From SIG603 sp963589785 (GTDB lineage Bacteria > Bacillota > Clostridia > Oscillospirales > Acutalibacteraceae), in assembly GCA_963589785.1 (NCBI GenBank), contig CAVAMJ010000011.1, forward strand, positions 1 to 64,000: a DNA stretch of 64,000 nucleotides, given 5' to 3'. The position numbers and the translations under genes are program-made. The notes under the pieces are model-generated. The model was given only the letters and a program-made list of their open reading frames with translations. It was not told where the DNA came from and searched no databases. Positions within the stretch are counted from its first letter, which is position 1, and each line of letters opens with the position of its first letter. Below are positions 33,264-41,987 of this stretch, in pieces.

Positions 33264-34072
33264 CATTCTATAATTTGCTTAGCAACCACTACAAGTCGGC
33301 TGTTCTCCCCGGAATACTCGCAGGTTGAAAGCGTGATAAGTTTGTCGCCGTATTTTACTTCTACATCCGTATCGTAAAGCGAAATTGCTTTACACTTGTC
33401 AACATAGGAATTAAAATCTTCCTTATTTCTCGAGTCCACAAACTGATAGTACTCGAATTCGTCCTCATTTTCACCGTAAACAGTAGTTTTAAACACAGCG
33501 AAAATCTCGTACTTTCTCTTTTCGTGGAGCGTGTAAAAGCTGAATTCCTTGTGTTCGCTCCAAAACTCCTTGTCTTCGAACTTTTCAAGCTGAGCAAACA
33601 TAACTCCGGCAATCATATTATGACCGTAGACTATGATATTATCGCTCGGTCTGTCCACATCACAATTTTCTGCGACATACGGACAGCCGTAGTCGGAATA
33701 TTCCTTGTCGAAGCCCTTATGCAAATAATAATCGGGGTCGTCCTTTGTCTGCATGACGGGGTAATTTATGTTTGTGTCGGGAATATTTATCCATGCAATC
33801 AAATCGGAATTCTGACTGTAAAGCTCGCTGAGTTCGGGAATAATCGCATTTGGATCTGCTTCAGTTTCTTCCGAAGAGCTATCATCGGAAGATTCTGTCT
33901 TTTGTGCGGTACTGCTCTCTTTACTCTCAGCCGACTCGACAATTTTCGCAAGCTCATCATATTTACTTGTATTATCATGAGCACCCTTATAATATGTGAA
34001 AATCTTGTAGCCGCTGAAAGCCGCCGTGCAAATAAAAAACAATGTAATGATTATTCTGATTGCTTTTCGCAT
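33263..34072 (-). CDS. Class B sortase
   Basis: 269 residues. An N-terminal membrane anchor (5-25) and a Ser/Glu-rich linker (45-78) precede the sortase barrel. The catalytic triad is visible: His151 in 'YGHNM', Cys251 in 'LSTCEYSGENSR', Arg259. The TLxTC-type context matches class B. It anchors secreted proteins to peptidoglycan or builds pili; no substrate with a sorting signal is in the window. ATG 34072 has AGGAGAAAT upstream; the 34147 start is rejected. Confidence 0.9.
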   Translation of the reverse strand: MRKAIRIIITLFFICTAAFSGYKIFTYYKGAHDNTSKYDELAKIVESAESKESSTAQKTESSDDSSSEETEADPNAIIPELSELYSQNSDLIAWINIPDTNINYPVMQTKDDPDYYLHKGFDKEYSDYGCPYVAENCDVDRPSDNIIVYGHNMIAGVMFAQLEKFEDKEFWSEHKEFSFYTLHEKRKYEIFAVFKTTVYGENEDEFEYYQFVDSRNKEDFNSYVDKCKAISLYDTDVEVKYGDKLITLSTCEYSGENSRLVVVAKQIIE

Positions 34073-34152
34073 TTTATTTCTCCTTTTGCTTACTGATTTC
34101 AAAGTATACCACAAGCAAAAGCTATTGGCAATTACACACAAAGACAAAAGTA

Positions 34153-34188
34153 AAGACCGAAATAATCCAAACGGGTTCTTTCGGTCTT
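34153..34188 (-). terminator. Terminator of the asnB/ATP-grasp operon
   Basis: AAGACCGAAA (34153-34162) pairs with TTTCGGTCTT (34179-34188). It lies 16 bases beyond the asnB stop at 34204. Confidence 0.75.
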
Positions 34189-34203
34189 GTTTTATTAATT
34201 TAA

Positions 34204-36060
34204 TCAGTTCTTAACAAAGAACTCATCATACCAAAGAATGAAGCTATAGAACGACCAAATCTTCTGCATGTTTCCGTTCTTGCCAGACTTGTGCTCGTCA
34301 AGAAGCTCCATGAGTGCATCTGTATTGAAGAATTTCTCTGCAGACTCGGAAAGAAAAGCTTTCTTAACTCTCTCGTAGTATTTATCCTGTCTGAGCCAAT
34401 CGTTAAGCGGAACAGGGAAACCGAGTTTCTTCTTGTTTGCTGTCTTCTCCGGAAGCTGCTTTAAAGCGGCACTTCTGAGTGCAATCTTGGTTGTCTCGTT
34501 GTGTGCTCTGTACTTGGACGGAATCTGAAGTGCAAGCTCGAGCATCTTCTTATCGAGGAAAGGAACTCTGAGCTCGAGAGAATTTGCCATACTCATTCTG
34601 TCTGCCTTGAGAAGAATGTCATAAATCATCCATGTCTTCATATCGACATACTGAAGCTGAGTCGGCTCGTCAAGATGCTGATCTTTAATCTCGTCAAAAT
34701 ACTGCTTGGAGTATTCCTCAGGAAGCTTAGAAGTAATCTTTCTCTTGAGATACTTCTGTCTCTCTGCGGGATCTGTGAAAACATAGTTTGCTCGCATGAA
34801 ACGCTGATACGGCTCCATTGCACCTCTTACGAGGAAGTTTCTGCCCTTCATCTGCGGGAACTTTCTTGCAATCGCACCAGCGGCTTTTCTTATCGGCTTC
34901 GGAACTTTTCTGCAATAGTCGTCAAAGTGACCGCCCTGAAGATACATCGGATAACCGCCGAAAAGCTCGTCTGCGCCCTCACCTGAGAGGACAACCTTAA
35001 CATACTTTGCGGCATTCTTTGCAAGGAAGTAAAGCGGAATTTCAGAGGGATTCGGAAGCGGCTCATCCATGAAATACTGGATTTCGCTCACGGAATCGAA
35101 AAATTCGTCTGCAGTAACCTTATTGAGAATATTGGTAACTCCGATAGTCTTGGAGAACTCCTGAGCATAAGGATGCTCACTATATTTCTCCTCATCGTAT
35201 CCGACTGTAAAGGTCTTAACCTTTTCAGTGCCCTTGAATACCTCTTTAACAACATAGGAGCTGTCAACACCGCTCGAAAGGAAACAGCCAACCTCAACAT
35301 CGGCAATCTGATGAACTCTGACGGACTCGCTGAATTCCTCAGTGATAGCCTTTTCCCAGTCCTCAAGCGACTTTGACTCATCAATGTTATATCTGATATC
35401 GTAGTACTTCTCTGTGACTACCTTGCCGTCCTTGTACTCAAGGCAGTAGGAGCCGGGAAGCTTATATACATTCTTGAAAATTGTTTCCTCAGTCGGAATA
35501 TATTCATATGAGAGATACTCGGGAATTTTGCTCTCGTCAAGCTCTTTCTCGAAGCCCGGGTGAGAGAGGAAAGACTTTATCTCACTGCCGAACATAAACT
35601 CGCCGTTTTTGATGTAGTAATAAAACGGTTTGATTCCAAAAATATCTCTTGCGGCAAATACCTTTTTCTCTTTTTTGTCCCAGATGCAGAAAGCGAACAT
35701 TCCGCGAAGCTTATTGAGCATACCCTTGCCCCACTGCTCGTAGCCGTGGACAAGAACCTCGGAATCAGTCTCGGTATAGAATTTGTGACCAGCCTTGATG
35801 AGCTCCTCACGAAGCGGCTGATAGTTGTAGATCTCGCCGTTGAAAACAAGCACCTTTGACTTGTCCTCGTTGAAAATCGGCTGTCTGCCGCTGTCAAGAC
35901 CGATAATTGAAAGTCTTCTGTGACCTAATGCGATATTTTCATCAATGTAATAATCAGCATCGTCGGGACCGCGGTGAGCGATCCTGTCCGCCATTGCCTT
36001 GATTACCTCGGAATGGTCAAACACCTTCTCAGAGCTGACAAATCCTACGAATCCGCACAT
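34204..36060 (-). CDS. asnB: Asparagine synthase-like amidotransferase (AsnB paralog 1)
   Basis: 618 residues. The N-terminal class II glutamine amidotransferase has nucleophile Cys2 (MCGFVGFVS), 'RRLSIIGLDSGRQP' and 'NGEIYN'. The C-terminal synthetase domain has the PP-loop 'SSGVDSS'. It transfers glutamine-derived ammonia to an AMP-activated carboxylate. The conventional product is asparagine. As it is co-operonic with an ATP-grasp of D-Asp ligase type, amidation of peptidoglycan D-Asp (AsnH role) or another stem carboxylate is an attractive alternative. GGAGG precedes ATG 36060. Confidence 0.88.
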   Translation of the reverse strand: MCGFVGFVSSEKVFDHSEVIKAMADRIAHRGPDDADYYIDENIALGHRRLSIIGLDSGRQPIFNEDKSKVLVFNGEIYNYQPLREELIKAGHKFYTETDSEVLVHGYEQWGKGMLNKLRGMFAFCIWDKKEKKVFAARDIFGIKPFYYYIKNGEFMFGSEIKSFLSHPGFEKELDESKIPEYLSYEYIPTEETIFKNVYKLPGSYCLEYKDGKVVTEKYYDIRYNIDESKSLEDWEKAITEEFSESVRVHQIADVEVGCFLSSGVDSSYVVKEVFKGTEKVKTFTVGYDEEKYSEHPYAQEFSKTIGVTNILNKVTADEFFDSVSEIQYFMDEPLPNPSEIPLYFLAKNAAKYVKVVLSGEGADELFGGYPMYLQGGHFDDYCRKVPKPIRKAAGAIARKFPQMKGRNFLVRGAMEPYQRFMRANYVFTDPAERQKYLKRKITSKLPEEYSKQYFDEIKDQHLDEPTQLQYVDMKTWMIYDILLKADRMSMANSLELRVPFLDKKMLELALQIPSKYRAHNETTKIALRSAALKQLPEKTANKKKLGFPVPLNDWLRQDKYYERVKKAFLSESAEKFFNTDALMELLDEHKSGKNGNMQKIWSFYSFILWYDEFFVKN

Positions 36061-36073
36061 AAGATTACCTCCG

Positions 36074-37297
36074 TTAATCCTTTAAGCTCTTATTTCCGAA
36101 ATATCTCTTGTACTTCTGGAAATAATGAAGCTGGTTCTTTGCAAACTGGATGGTTCTTTTCAGATTCTTATCCTTATCATAGTAGTAAGAATTAACCATC
36201 TTTCCTTCTTTTATTAGCTTTCTTGCCTCTTCCTTGACCTTCTCGTCCTGTGTGTACTTGAAGATTATCTGCTTAGGGATAATAGAATAGAGCACCTTGT
36301 TAGTAGCTACCGTCAATCCCATAGGCTTGTTGTAGATAATATCGTCAGCGAGCCACTTAGAAATATTGTAGCCGGCGGCTGTGACGAAATATGAGCTTCT
36401 GCCCTGACGCAAGTTCATCTCGAAAAGCTTATATTTGCCGTCACGCTCGTCATACTTCATATCGAAGTTAGCAAAGCCGACATATCCGATTCCCTCAAGG
36501 AAGTTTATCATCATCTCGTTGAGCTTCTCGTCATAACCGTTGATAATTGCGGCATATGAGCCGATTCCCTCCGGAGAATGTTCCTCGAGAACAGCATTTC
36601 CCAGTGCGATAAGCTTAACCTTTTTGTCCTTTCCGACATAGGCGTTTATAACTCTCATGCGGCTGTCGTCTCCCGGGATGAACTCCTGAAGTATAAGGTG
36701 ATCCTTATAGCTTGAGCCGTAAATCGCATTAAGAATTGCGTCAAACTCCTCTTTATTCTGAGCGACGAATACCTTTTTCTTGTGCGGGAACGAGCAGTTC
36801 CAGTAAGCTACGGAGTTGGACGGCTTGATTATGCACGGGAAATCAAACGGAAGCTTGACTGTTTTGTAATTCTCGTAGTTACATGTTGTCGTCTTAGGAA
36901 ATGCAAAGCCGTGCTCCGTGCAAACCTGATAGAAACTCTCCTTTATAGAAAGCTTCATCAAAAGCTCCTCTGAAATGCACTCGAATTCGTAAACGCCTCT
37001 TAATTTATCCTGGTTGCGGACAAGCATCTTAATGTAGTTGTCGCCGCAAGGAACGAGAAGAAGTCTCTCCCCCGGATAATTCTTGGCAAACTCAAGCAAG
37101 GTGCTTACAAAAACATCGTCCTCCTCGAGTCTCGGTTCAACCTTTTTGACCTCGACTATCGAGCTGTTCGTACAAACGGGAAGTATACCCTTGCCGACTG
37201 CAACACTCTTTATACCGTAAGCCTCGTGAAAACCACGAGCCATACCGTAAACATTGATGTCGCTTCCGAGAAGCACGGGCTGAAAATCTTTAGACAT
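36074..37297 (-). CDS. ATP-grasp D-aspartate ligase-like protein (peptidoglycan cross-bridge)
   Basis: 407 residues with ATP-grasp features: 'DFPCIIKPSNSVAYWNC' (ATP-binding lysine), 'LILQEFIPGDDSRMRV', and 'GYVGFANFDMKYDERDGKYKLFEMNLRQGRSS' (Mg2+-binding Glu/Asn). The N-terminus 'PVLLGSDINVYGMARGFHEAYG' recalls Aslfm of Enterococcus faecium, the D-aspartate ligase that attaches D-Asp to UDP-MurNAc-pentapeptide lysine. That likeness is from memory and not computed. It lies between two asnB paralogs with gaps of 13 and 17 bases, so all three are one operon. AGAGG precedes ATG 37297. Confidence 0.72.
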   Translation of the reverse strand: MSKDFQPVLLGSDINVYGMARGFHEAYGIKSVAVGKGILPVCTNSSIVEVKKVEPRLEEDDVFVSTLLEFAKNYPGERLLLVPCGDNYIKMLVRNQDKLRGVYEFECISEELLMKLSIKESFYQVCTEHGFAFPKTTTCNYENYKTVKLPFDFPCIIKPSNSVAYWNCSFPHKKKVFVAQNKEEFDAILNAIYGSSYKDHLILQEFIPGDDSRMRVINAYVGKDKKVKLIALGNAVLEEHSPEGIGSYAAIINGYDEKLNEMMINFLEGIGYVGFANFDMKYDERDGKYKLFEMNLRQGRSSYFVTAAGYNISKWLADDIIYNKPMGLTVATNKVLYSIIPKQIIFKYTQDEKVKEEARKLIKEGKMVNSYYYDKDKNLKRTIQFAKNQLHYFQKYKRYFGNKSLKD

Positions 37298-37314
37298 AAA
37301 TCAAAAACCTCTTT

Positions 37315-39153
37315 TTATTTCTCTTCAATGAAGAATCTTTTATACCAAACAAGGAAGGTATAGACTGTCCATACTTTTCTTGAATTGTCCTTTTTAAGAG
37401 CCTTGTGTTCATCAAGAAGCTTTACGAGAAGATCGGTGTTGAAGAATTTCTTTGCCGTCTCGTCTGTGAAAGCGTCCTTAACGATATTGTAATATTTATC
37501 CTGCTTGAGCCACTCTCTTGTCGGAACAGGGAAACCAAGCTTTTTCTTGGTCGACCACTTCTCCGGCATGCGTCTTGCGGCGGCAGTTCTCATAGCGTAC
37601 TTTGTTGTTGTGCCGTTCACACGGTACTTGAGCGGAATTCTCTGAGCAACCTTCATGATCTCTCTGTCGAGGAAAGGAACTCTGACTTCGAGAGAATTTG
37701 CCATGCTCATTTTGTCGGCTTTAAGGAGAATATCGCCGACCATCCACATGTTGATATCGAGGAACTGCATCTTAGTGACATCGTCCTTGTCCTTTACCAT
37801 ATCGTAATACGGCTTTACCATAGCGGCCGGGGACTTAGCGTCAGTCTTAATCTTAAGAAGCTGTTTTCTCTCTTTCTCTGTGAACATGTAAGCGTTTCCG
37901 ATAAAGCGCTCCTCAAGAGTCTTGCCACGGCGAACGATATAGTTGATGCCGTGAACCTGAGGAAGGTGTGATGCCGCCTTGCCGAGAACTCTTCTCACGC
38001 CGAACGGAAGCTTATCGTAAGCTGTCAAATCGAGCGGCTCATGATAAATGTTGTATCCGCCGAAAAGCTCGTCTGCACCCTCGCCTGAAAGTGCTACCTT
38101 GAGGTGCTTAGCCGCCGTGTTGCAGACAAAATAAAGTGCAACCGCAGACGGGTCTGCGAGAGGCTCGTCCATGTGATACTGAATCTTTGAGAAATTACCC
38201 CAGAAATCATCGGGTGTGATAACCTTAGAAATGTTTTTTACGGGAATAAGCTCCGAAAGCTCCTTAGCATAGCTAATCTCGTTGTATTTCTCGCCGTTGT
38301 CAAATCCGACGGTGAAGGTCTTATCAACATTAGCTGAGCATGCGACATATGATGAATCGACGCCGCTTGAGAGGAACGAACCGACTTCAACATCGGCAAT
38401 TTTATGAGCCTCAACGGAGTTATCGAATGCTTTCTCGATTGTATCTGTCCAATAATCGAGGGGCTTGTCCTCCTCAGCGTTGAAGTCAGGAAGCCAATAG
38501 CGAACCTTTTTCATCTCGCCGTTCTTATATATGAAGTAATGAGCGGGAGTAAGCTTATAAACATTCTTGAAGAAGGTTTCTTCACCCGGAGAATACTGGA
38601 AGCTTAAGTAATTCTCAAGCTGTCTCTCATTTAGTTCCTTCTTGAAATCGGGGTGAGCAAGGAAAGACTTAATCTCAGAGCCGAACATGAAGCTGTCGCC
38701 CATCTGAGCAAAATAGAACGGCTTAATTCCGAAATTATCACGGCAGCCGAAAAGCTCCTTTTCCTTTCTGTTCCAGATGACGAAAGCATACATTCCGCGA
38801 AGCTTCTTTGGAAGACCTGTTCCCCACTCCTCGTAGCCGTGGACGAGTGTCTCGGAGTCGGTGTTGGTGTAGAACTTATGACCTGCGTTAACAAGCTCCT
38901 CACGAAGCTCCTGGTAGTTATAAATTTCTCCGTTGAAAAGGAGAACAAGATTTTTGTCCTCGTTGTAAATCGGCTGTCTGCCGCCGTCAAGGTCGATAAT
39001 GGAAAGACGTCTGAATCCGAGAGAAATACCGTCGTCTACATAGTAGTCTGCGTCATCGGGACCTCTGTGGGCAATTCTGTCGCACATATCCTTGATGATC
39101 TCGGCATGGCTCATTTCTTTTTCGGTGTGAATGTAACCGGCAAATCCGCACAT
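37315..39153 (-). CDS. asnB: Asparagine synthase-like amidotransferase (AsnB paralog 2)
   Basis: 612 residues, same two-domain layout as the 34204-36060 protein: nucleophile Cys2 in MCGFAGYIH, glutaminase domain with 'RRLSIIDLDGGRQP', and 'SSGVDSS' PP-loop. ATG 39153 is chosen over ATG 39159 because it puts the Cys at position 2, as the family needs, and gives a nine-base spacing to GAGG. It opens the operon with the D-Asp-ligase-like gene and the second paralog. Two paralogs suggest one for free asparagine and one for cell-wall amidation, or two different wall carboxylates. Confidence 0.88.
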   Translation of the reverse strand: MCGFAGYIHTEKEMSHAEIIKDMCDRIAHRGPDDADYYVDDGISLGFRRLSIIDLDGGRQPIYNEDKNLVLLFNGEIYNYQELREELVNAGHKFYTNTDSETLVHGYEEWGTGLPKKLRGMYAFVIWNRKEKELFGCRDNFGIKPFYFAQMGDSFMFGSEIKSFLAHPDFKKELNERQLENYLSFQYSPGEETFFKNVYKLTPAHYFIYKNGEMKKVRYWLPDFNAEEDKPLDYWTDTIEKAFDNSVEAHKIADVEVGSFLSSGVDSSYVACSANVDKTFTVGFDNGEKYNEISYAKELSELIPVKNISKVITPDDFWGNFSKIQYHMDEPLADPSAVALYFVCNTAAKHLKVALSGEGADELFGGYNIYHEPLDLTAYDKLPFGVRRVLGKAASHLPQVHGINYIVRRGKTLEERFIGNAYMFTEKERKQLLKIKTDAKSPAAMVKPYYDMVKDKDDVTKMQFLDINMWMVGDILLKADKMSMANSLEVRVPFLDREIMKVAQRIPLKYRVNGTTTKYAMRTAAARRMPEKWSTKKKLGFPVPTREWLKQDKYYNIVKDAFTDETAKKFFNTDLLVKLLDEHKALKKDNSRKVWTVYTFLVWYKRFFIEEK

Positions 39154-39192
39154 ATACATTTACCTCTTTTCTTTTTACTTCTTTCTTTTGTA

Positions 39193-39208
39193 AGTTCGCA
39201 TGCGAACT
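39193..39208. promoter_or_regulatory. 16-bp perfect palindrome upstream of the asnB/ATP-grasp operon
   Basis: AGTTCGCATGCGAACT is a perfect palindrome 40 bases before ATG 39153, in the gap shared with the divergent phosphatase gene. It looks like a dimeric repressor site. It does not match the Firmicutes LexA box (GAAC-N4-GTTC); the arms are the other way round. Confidence 0.4.
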
Positions 39209-39374
39209 AAATGTTTCTTTAACTATTGATTTTTTACGCTATTAATTTTAAAATACCTATAAGCTTATGTTTAGCTTAAATATTATTTAGAGTATTAGCT
39301 CTGAATATACCAAGTAATTATATTACAATTCTTTTTTATTGTAAAGTTAATTTAATCACGAAAGGTTTTTTTGA

Positions 39375-40037
39375 ATGAAATCTTATGTAATCCATCTTAT
39401 CCGTCATGCTGTCTGCGAGGGCAACCTTGAGGGAAGATATATCGGCAGAACAGAGTCCCCCATTGCTGACGAGGGAATTAATTCTCTTCTCGAGATCAAG
39501 CAAAACGCCGAGTATCCCGAGGCTCAGGCTTTCTATGCAAGCCCTTCCACAAGATGCGTTGACACCCTGAAAATCCTCTATCCGTGGGCAGAACCCGAGG
39601 TTATCCTCGAAATGGCTGAGTGCGATTTCGGTGACTGGGAAAACAAAACCGCTGAGGAATTAAAGGACGATCCGAGATTTTCCGAGTGGATGGCAAAGGG
39701 ACAGAATGCCGCACCGCCGAACGGCGAAAGCAGTGCCGTATTCATGCACAGAGTTTGCGAGGGATTTGAAACTCTCGTCAGCAATATGATGTTCACGGGC
39801 ACAAACAGTGCTGTACTCGTAACCCACGGCGGAGTTATCATGACAATACTTGCCGCTTACGGACTTCCAAGAGCCAAGCTCACCGACTGGATGTGCGATC
39901 CCGGCTACGGCTACTCCATTCGCATCACACCGACCCTTTGGACAAAGAGCATGGTAGGCGAGGTATTTCAGCTTTTACCTGTACCGAACGATCAAAAGAA
40001 AGAGGAATTAGGTCCTGACAATTTCTTTGATATCTGA
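39375..40037 (+). CDS. Histidine phosphatase family protein
   Basis: 220 residues of the phosphoglycerate-mutase-like fold. The phospho-His motif reads 'LIRHAVCEGN' (RHA instead of the usual RHG), with 'SPSTRCVDTLKIL' (second Arg), Glu in 'EMAECDFGDWENKT' and 'VTHGGVI' (second His). This set is intact enough for activity. CobC-type or general sugar/nucleotide phosphatase; substrate unknown. Followed by a cupin gene 18 bases on, probably co-transcribed. Confidence 0.82.
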   Translation: MKSYVIHLIRHAVCEGNLEGRYIGRTESPIADEGINSLLEIKQNAEYPEAQAFYASPSTRCVDTLKILYPWAEPEVILEMAECDFGDWENKTAEELKDDPRFSEWMAKGQNAAPPNGESSAVFMHRVCEGFETLVSNMMFTGTNSAVLVTHGGVIMTILAAYGLPRAKLTDWMCDPGYGYSIRITPTLWTKSMVGEVFQLLPVPNDQKKEELGPDNFFDI

Positions 40038-40055
40038 TAAACGGAGGAAAAACTT

Positions 40056-40385
40056 ATGACTATTGATTTTTTAAGCACGGGCTACACCGCTATCGAGCAT
40101 TTTAACGGCGGCGAGGGAACATTTTTCGCTAAAATCGTCAATGACGGACTTAACAAGATAATCAGCGGAAAGCTTGAGCCGGGCTCCACAATCGGAATGC
40201 ACTGCCACGCTACAAACTCAGAGATTATCTTTGTTGTCGAGGGCGAGGGCACTGTCAAAACTCCTGACGGCGAGGAAAGCGTCAAGGCTGGTCAGTGCTC
40301 CTACTGCAAAAAGGGCGAGTCTCACTCACTTTGCAACACAGGAAATACGGTTCTTAAATTCTATGCCGTAGTACCCGAGCAGTAA
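40056..40385 (+). CDS. Single-domain cupin protein
   Basis: 109 residues forming a small beta-barrel cupin. The motif-1 region 'GSTIGMHCHATNSEIIFVVEGEG' has two His and one Glu as metal ligands; motif 2 is 'GQCSYCKKGESHSLCNTG'. Family members bind metals or sugars; no reaction can be assigned. GGAGG precedes ATG 40056. Second gene of a two-gene unit with the phosphatase. Confidence 0.8.
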   Translation: MTIDFLSTGYTAIEHFNGGEGTFFAKIVNDGLNKIISGKLEPGSTIGMHCHATNSEIIFVVEGEGTVKTPDGEESVKAGQCSYCKKGESHSLCNTGNTVLKFYAVVPEQ

Positions 40386-40411
40386 TAACACGATAAAATC
40401 TAATAAAAATC

Positions 40412-40442
40412 AAAGCGACTCCTCTTAAAAAGGAGTCGCTTT
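40412..40442. terminator. Bidirectional terminator between cupin and PepV genes
   Basis: Perfect 12-bp stem AAAGCGACTCCT (40412-40423) with AGGAGTCGCTTT (40431-40442), with A- and T-runs on both sides. Serves both convergent genes. Confidence 0.9.
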
Positions 40443-40450
40443 TTTAGTTA

Positions 40451-41875
40451 TTACAGTATTTTGTCAAGCTCATAGACAGACTTAACATAGATTTTGAACG
40501 ACTTGAACCAGTCCTCGAGGCAGTTTACCTCATCAGGGCCGTGTGCGCCGCCGTGTCCCTCAGGCAAAAATTCGGGAGCTTTTCCGTTCTTGAAGCCCGG
40601 GCCGAAGCTCATAGCGTTAGGGATAACTCTGCTGTAAGTACCGCCGCCCATGCTGTAAGGCTCAGCGTTTTCGCCTGTAAGCTCGTTATAAACCTTGAGA
40701 AGAGTGAGAACCTTCTCGTCCTTAGGATCGATATAATACGGATTTGCGACAGAAACATTGATGAGAGCCGCACCGTACTTTTCGCCCAATGCGGAAAGCT
40801 TTTCGGTGATGAAGTCCGGGTCTGACGAATGAGGATATCTTATGTCAATTTCAAGCTGAGCGCTGTCACCGTTCATTCTTATGACGCCCGCATTGATAGT
40901 AAGCTTGCCCATTTTCTCGTCTTCGTTATCAATGCCGAACCCCTCTGCGTAAGGAGAATAAAATCCGTCATAGATGAATTTAACTGCGCCAAAGTCAAGG
41001 TCTGTCTTATTTTCAAGCTCAGAAGCAACCTCAGAAAGATAGACAAGCGCATTTTTCTTTCCCTCGGGAGCAGCCGCATGACCGCCCTTGCCGAATGCGG
41101 AAAGCTTCACATTTCCGTCCTCGAGAGCCTCAAGCTTTATATTATCAAACTCAGCGAGCACATCTGCCGCCTCATCTTCATCGATACCGCTGATAACCAT
41201 ATAAGCCTCATCAGGAATTGCATTTCTGACATTGCCCGCAAAAATATCGACAACATTCTTACCCATCGGGATAGTAAATGCGGCATCATAGCCGCCCTTC
41301 TGGGCAAAGCAAACAGGGAAACCGCAGTCGGCAACTATCGAGAACTTAGGCACAGTGCCCTTGTACTCGTCTACATACCATTTGAAGTCAGCCATGCCTG
41401 TCTCCTCGGCACAGCCGCCCATAAGTCTCAAGGTATTATTGAGCGGAATATTATTTTCCTTGAAAAATCTCATGAGGAAAAGGCATACGATAGTGGGACC
41501 CTTATCGTCGCTTACACCTCTGCCGATTAAGTAGCCGTCCTTTTCGCTCATCTCATAAGGCTTATAGATCCAGTGGTCGCCCTCGGGGACAACATCGAGG
41601 TGGCACGCAAATCCGATTTCTTCCTTGCTGTCGCCGTAGATAATCGCACCGCAGTAGCCCTCATAGTCCTCTGTCTTAAAGCCGTAATGTCTGCCTCTTT
41701 CGAGTGCAAAATCGAGCATCTTTCTGCAGTCCGGGCCGTAGGGTGCATTTTTTTCGGCAAGGTCTGCTCTTGAAACAGACGGGTGAGCAACCCACAAGCC
41801 GAGCTCCTCTTTCATTTCTTCTTTATGAGCTTCAAGCCATTCATCTAAAAGCTTATCAAATTCTGCATTAGTCAT
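40451..41875 (-). CDS. Dipeptidase PepV-like (M20 metallopeptidase)
   Basis: 474 residues. M20 features: first zinc ligand in 'GFACHLDVVPEGDHW', 'GRGVSDDKGP' with the bridging Asp, catalytic and metal Glu in 'GCAEETGM', and a lid domain in the middle. Length and motifs fit the PepV/Sapep dipeptidase group, which cleaves dipeptides in the cytoplasm. AGGAAT precedes ATG 41875. Monocistronic. Confidence 0.87.
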   Translation of the reverse strand: MTNAEFDKLLDEWLEAHKEEMKEELGLWVAHPSVSRADLAEKNAPYGPDCRKMLDFALERGRHYGFKTEDYEGYCGAIIYGDSKEEIGFACHLDVVPEGDHWIYKPYEMSEKDGYLIGRGVSDDKGPTIVCLFLMRFFKENNIPLNNTLRLMGGCAEETGMADFKWYVDEYKGTVPKFSIVADCGFPVCFAQKGGYDAAFTIPMGKNVVDIFAGNVRNAIPDEAYMVISGIDEDEAADVLAEFDNIKLEALEDGNVKLSAFGKGGHAAAPEGKKNALVYLSEVASELENKTDLDFGAVKFIYDGFYSPYAEGFGIDNEDEKMGKLTINAGVIRMNGDSAQLEIDIRYPHSSDPDFITEKLSALGEKYGAALINVSVANPYYIDPKDEKVLTLLKVYNELTGENAEPYSMGGGTYSRVIPNAMSFGPGFKNGKAPEFLPEGHGGAHGPDEVNCLEDWFKSFKIYVKSVYELDKIL

Positions 41876-41987
41876 GAGAATATTCCTTTCTTTCTAACCG
41901 ATTATATGAAAATATATAAACACAAGCTGATTTTATCACCAAGTATATATTTAAACAAGGTTTTTTCTTTTGTTCCGTGCGTGGGCA

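Noticed and set aside
39193..39208. LexA (SOS) box
   Set aside because: The Firmicutes box is GAAC-N4-GTTC; this palindrome has GTTC and GAAC in the opposite order.
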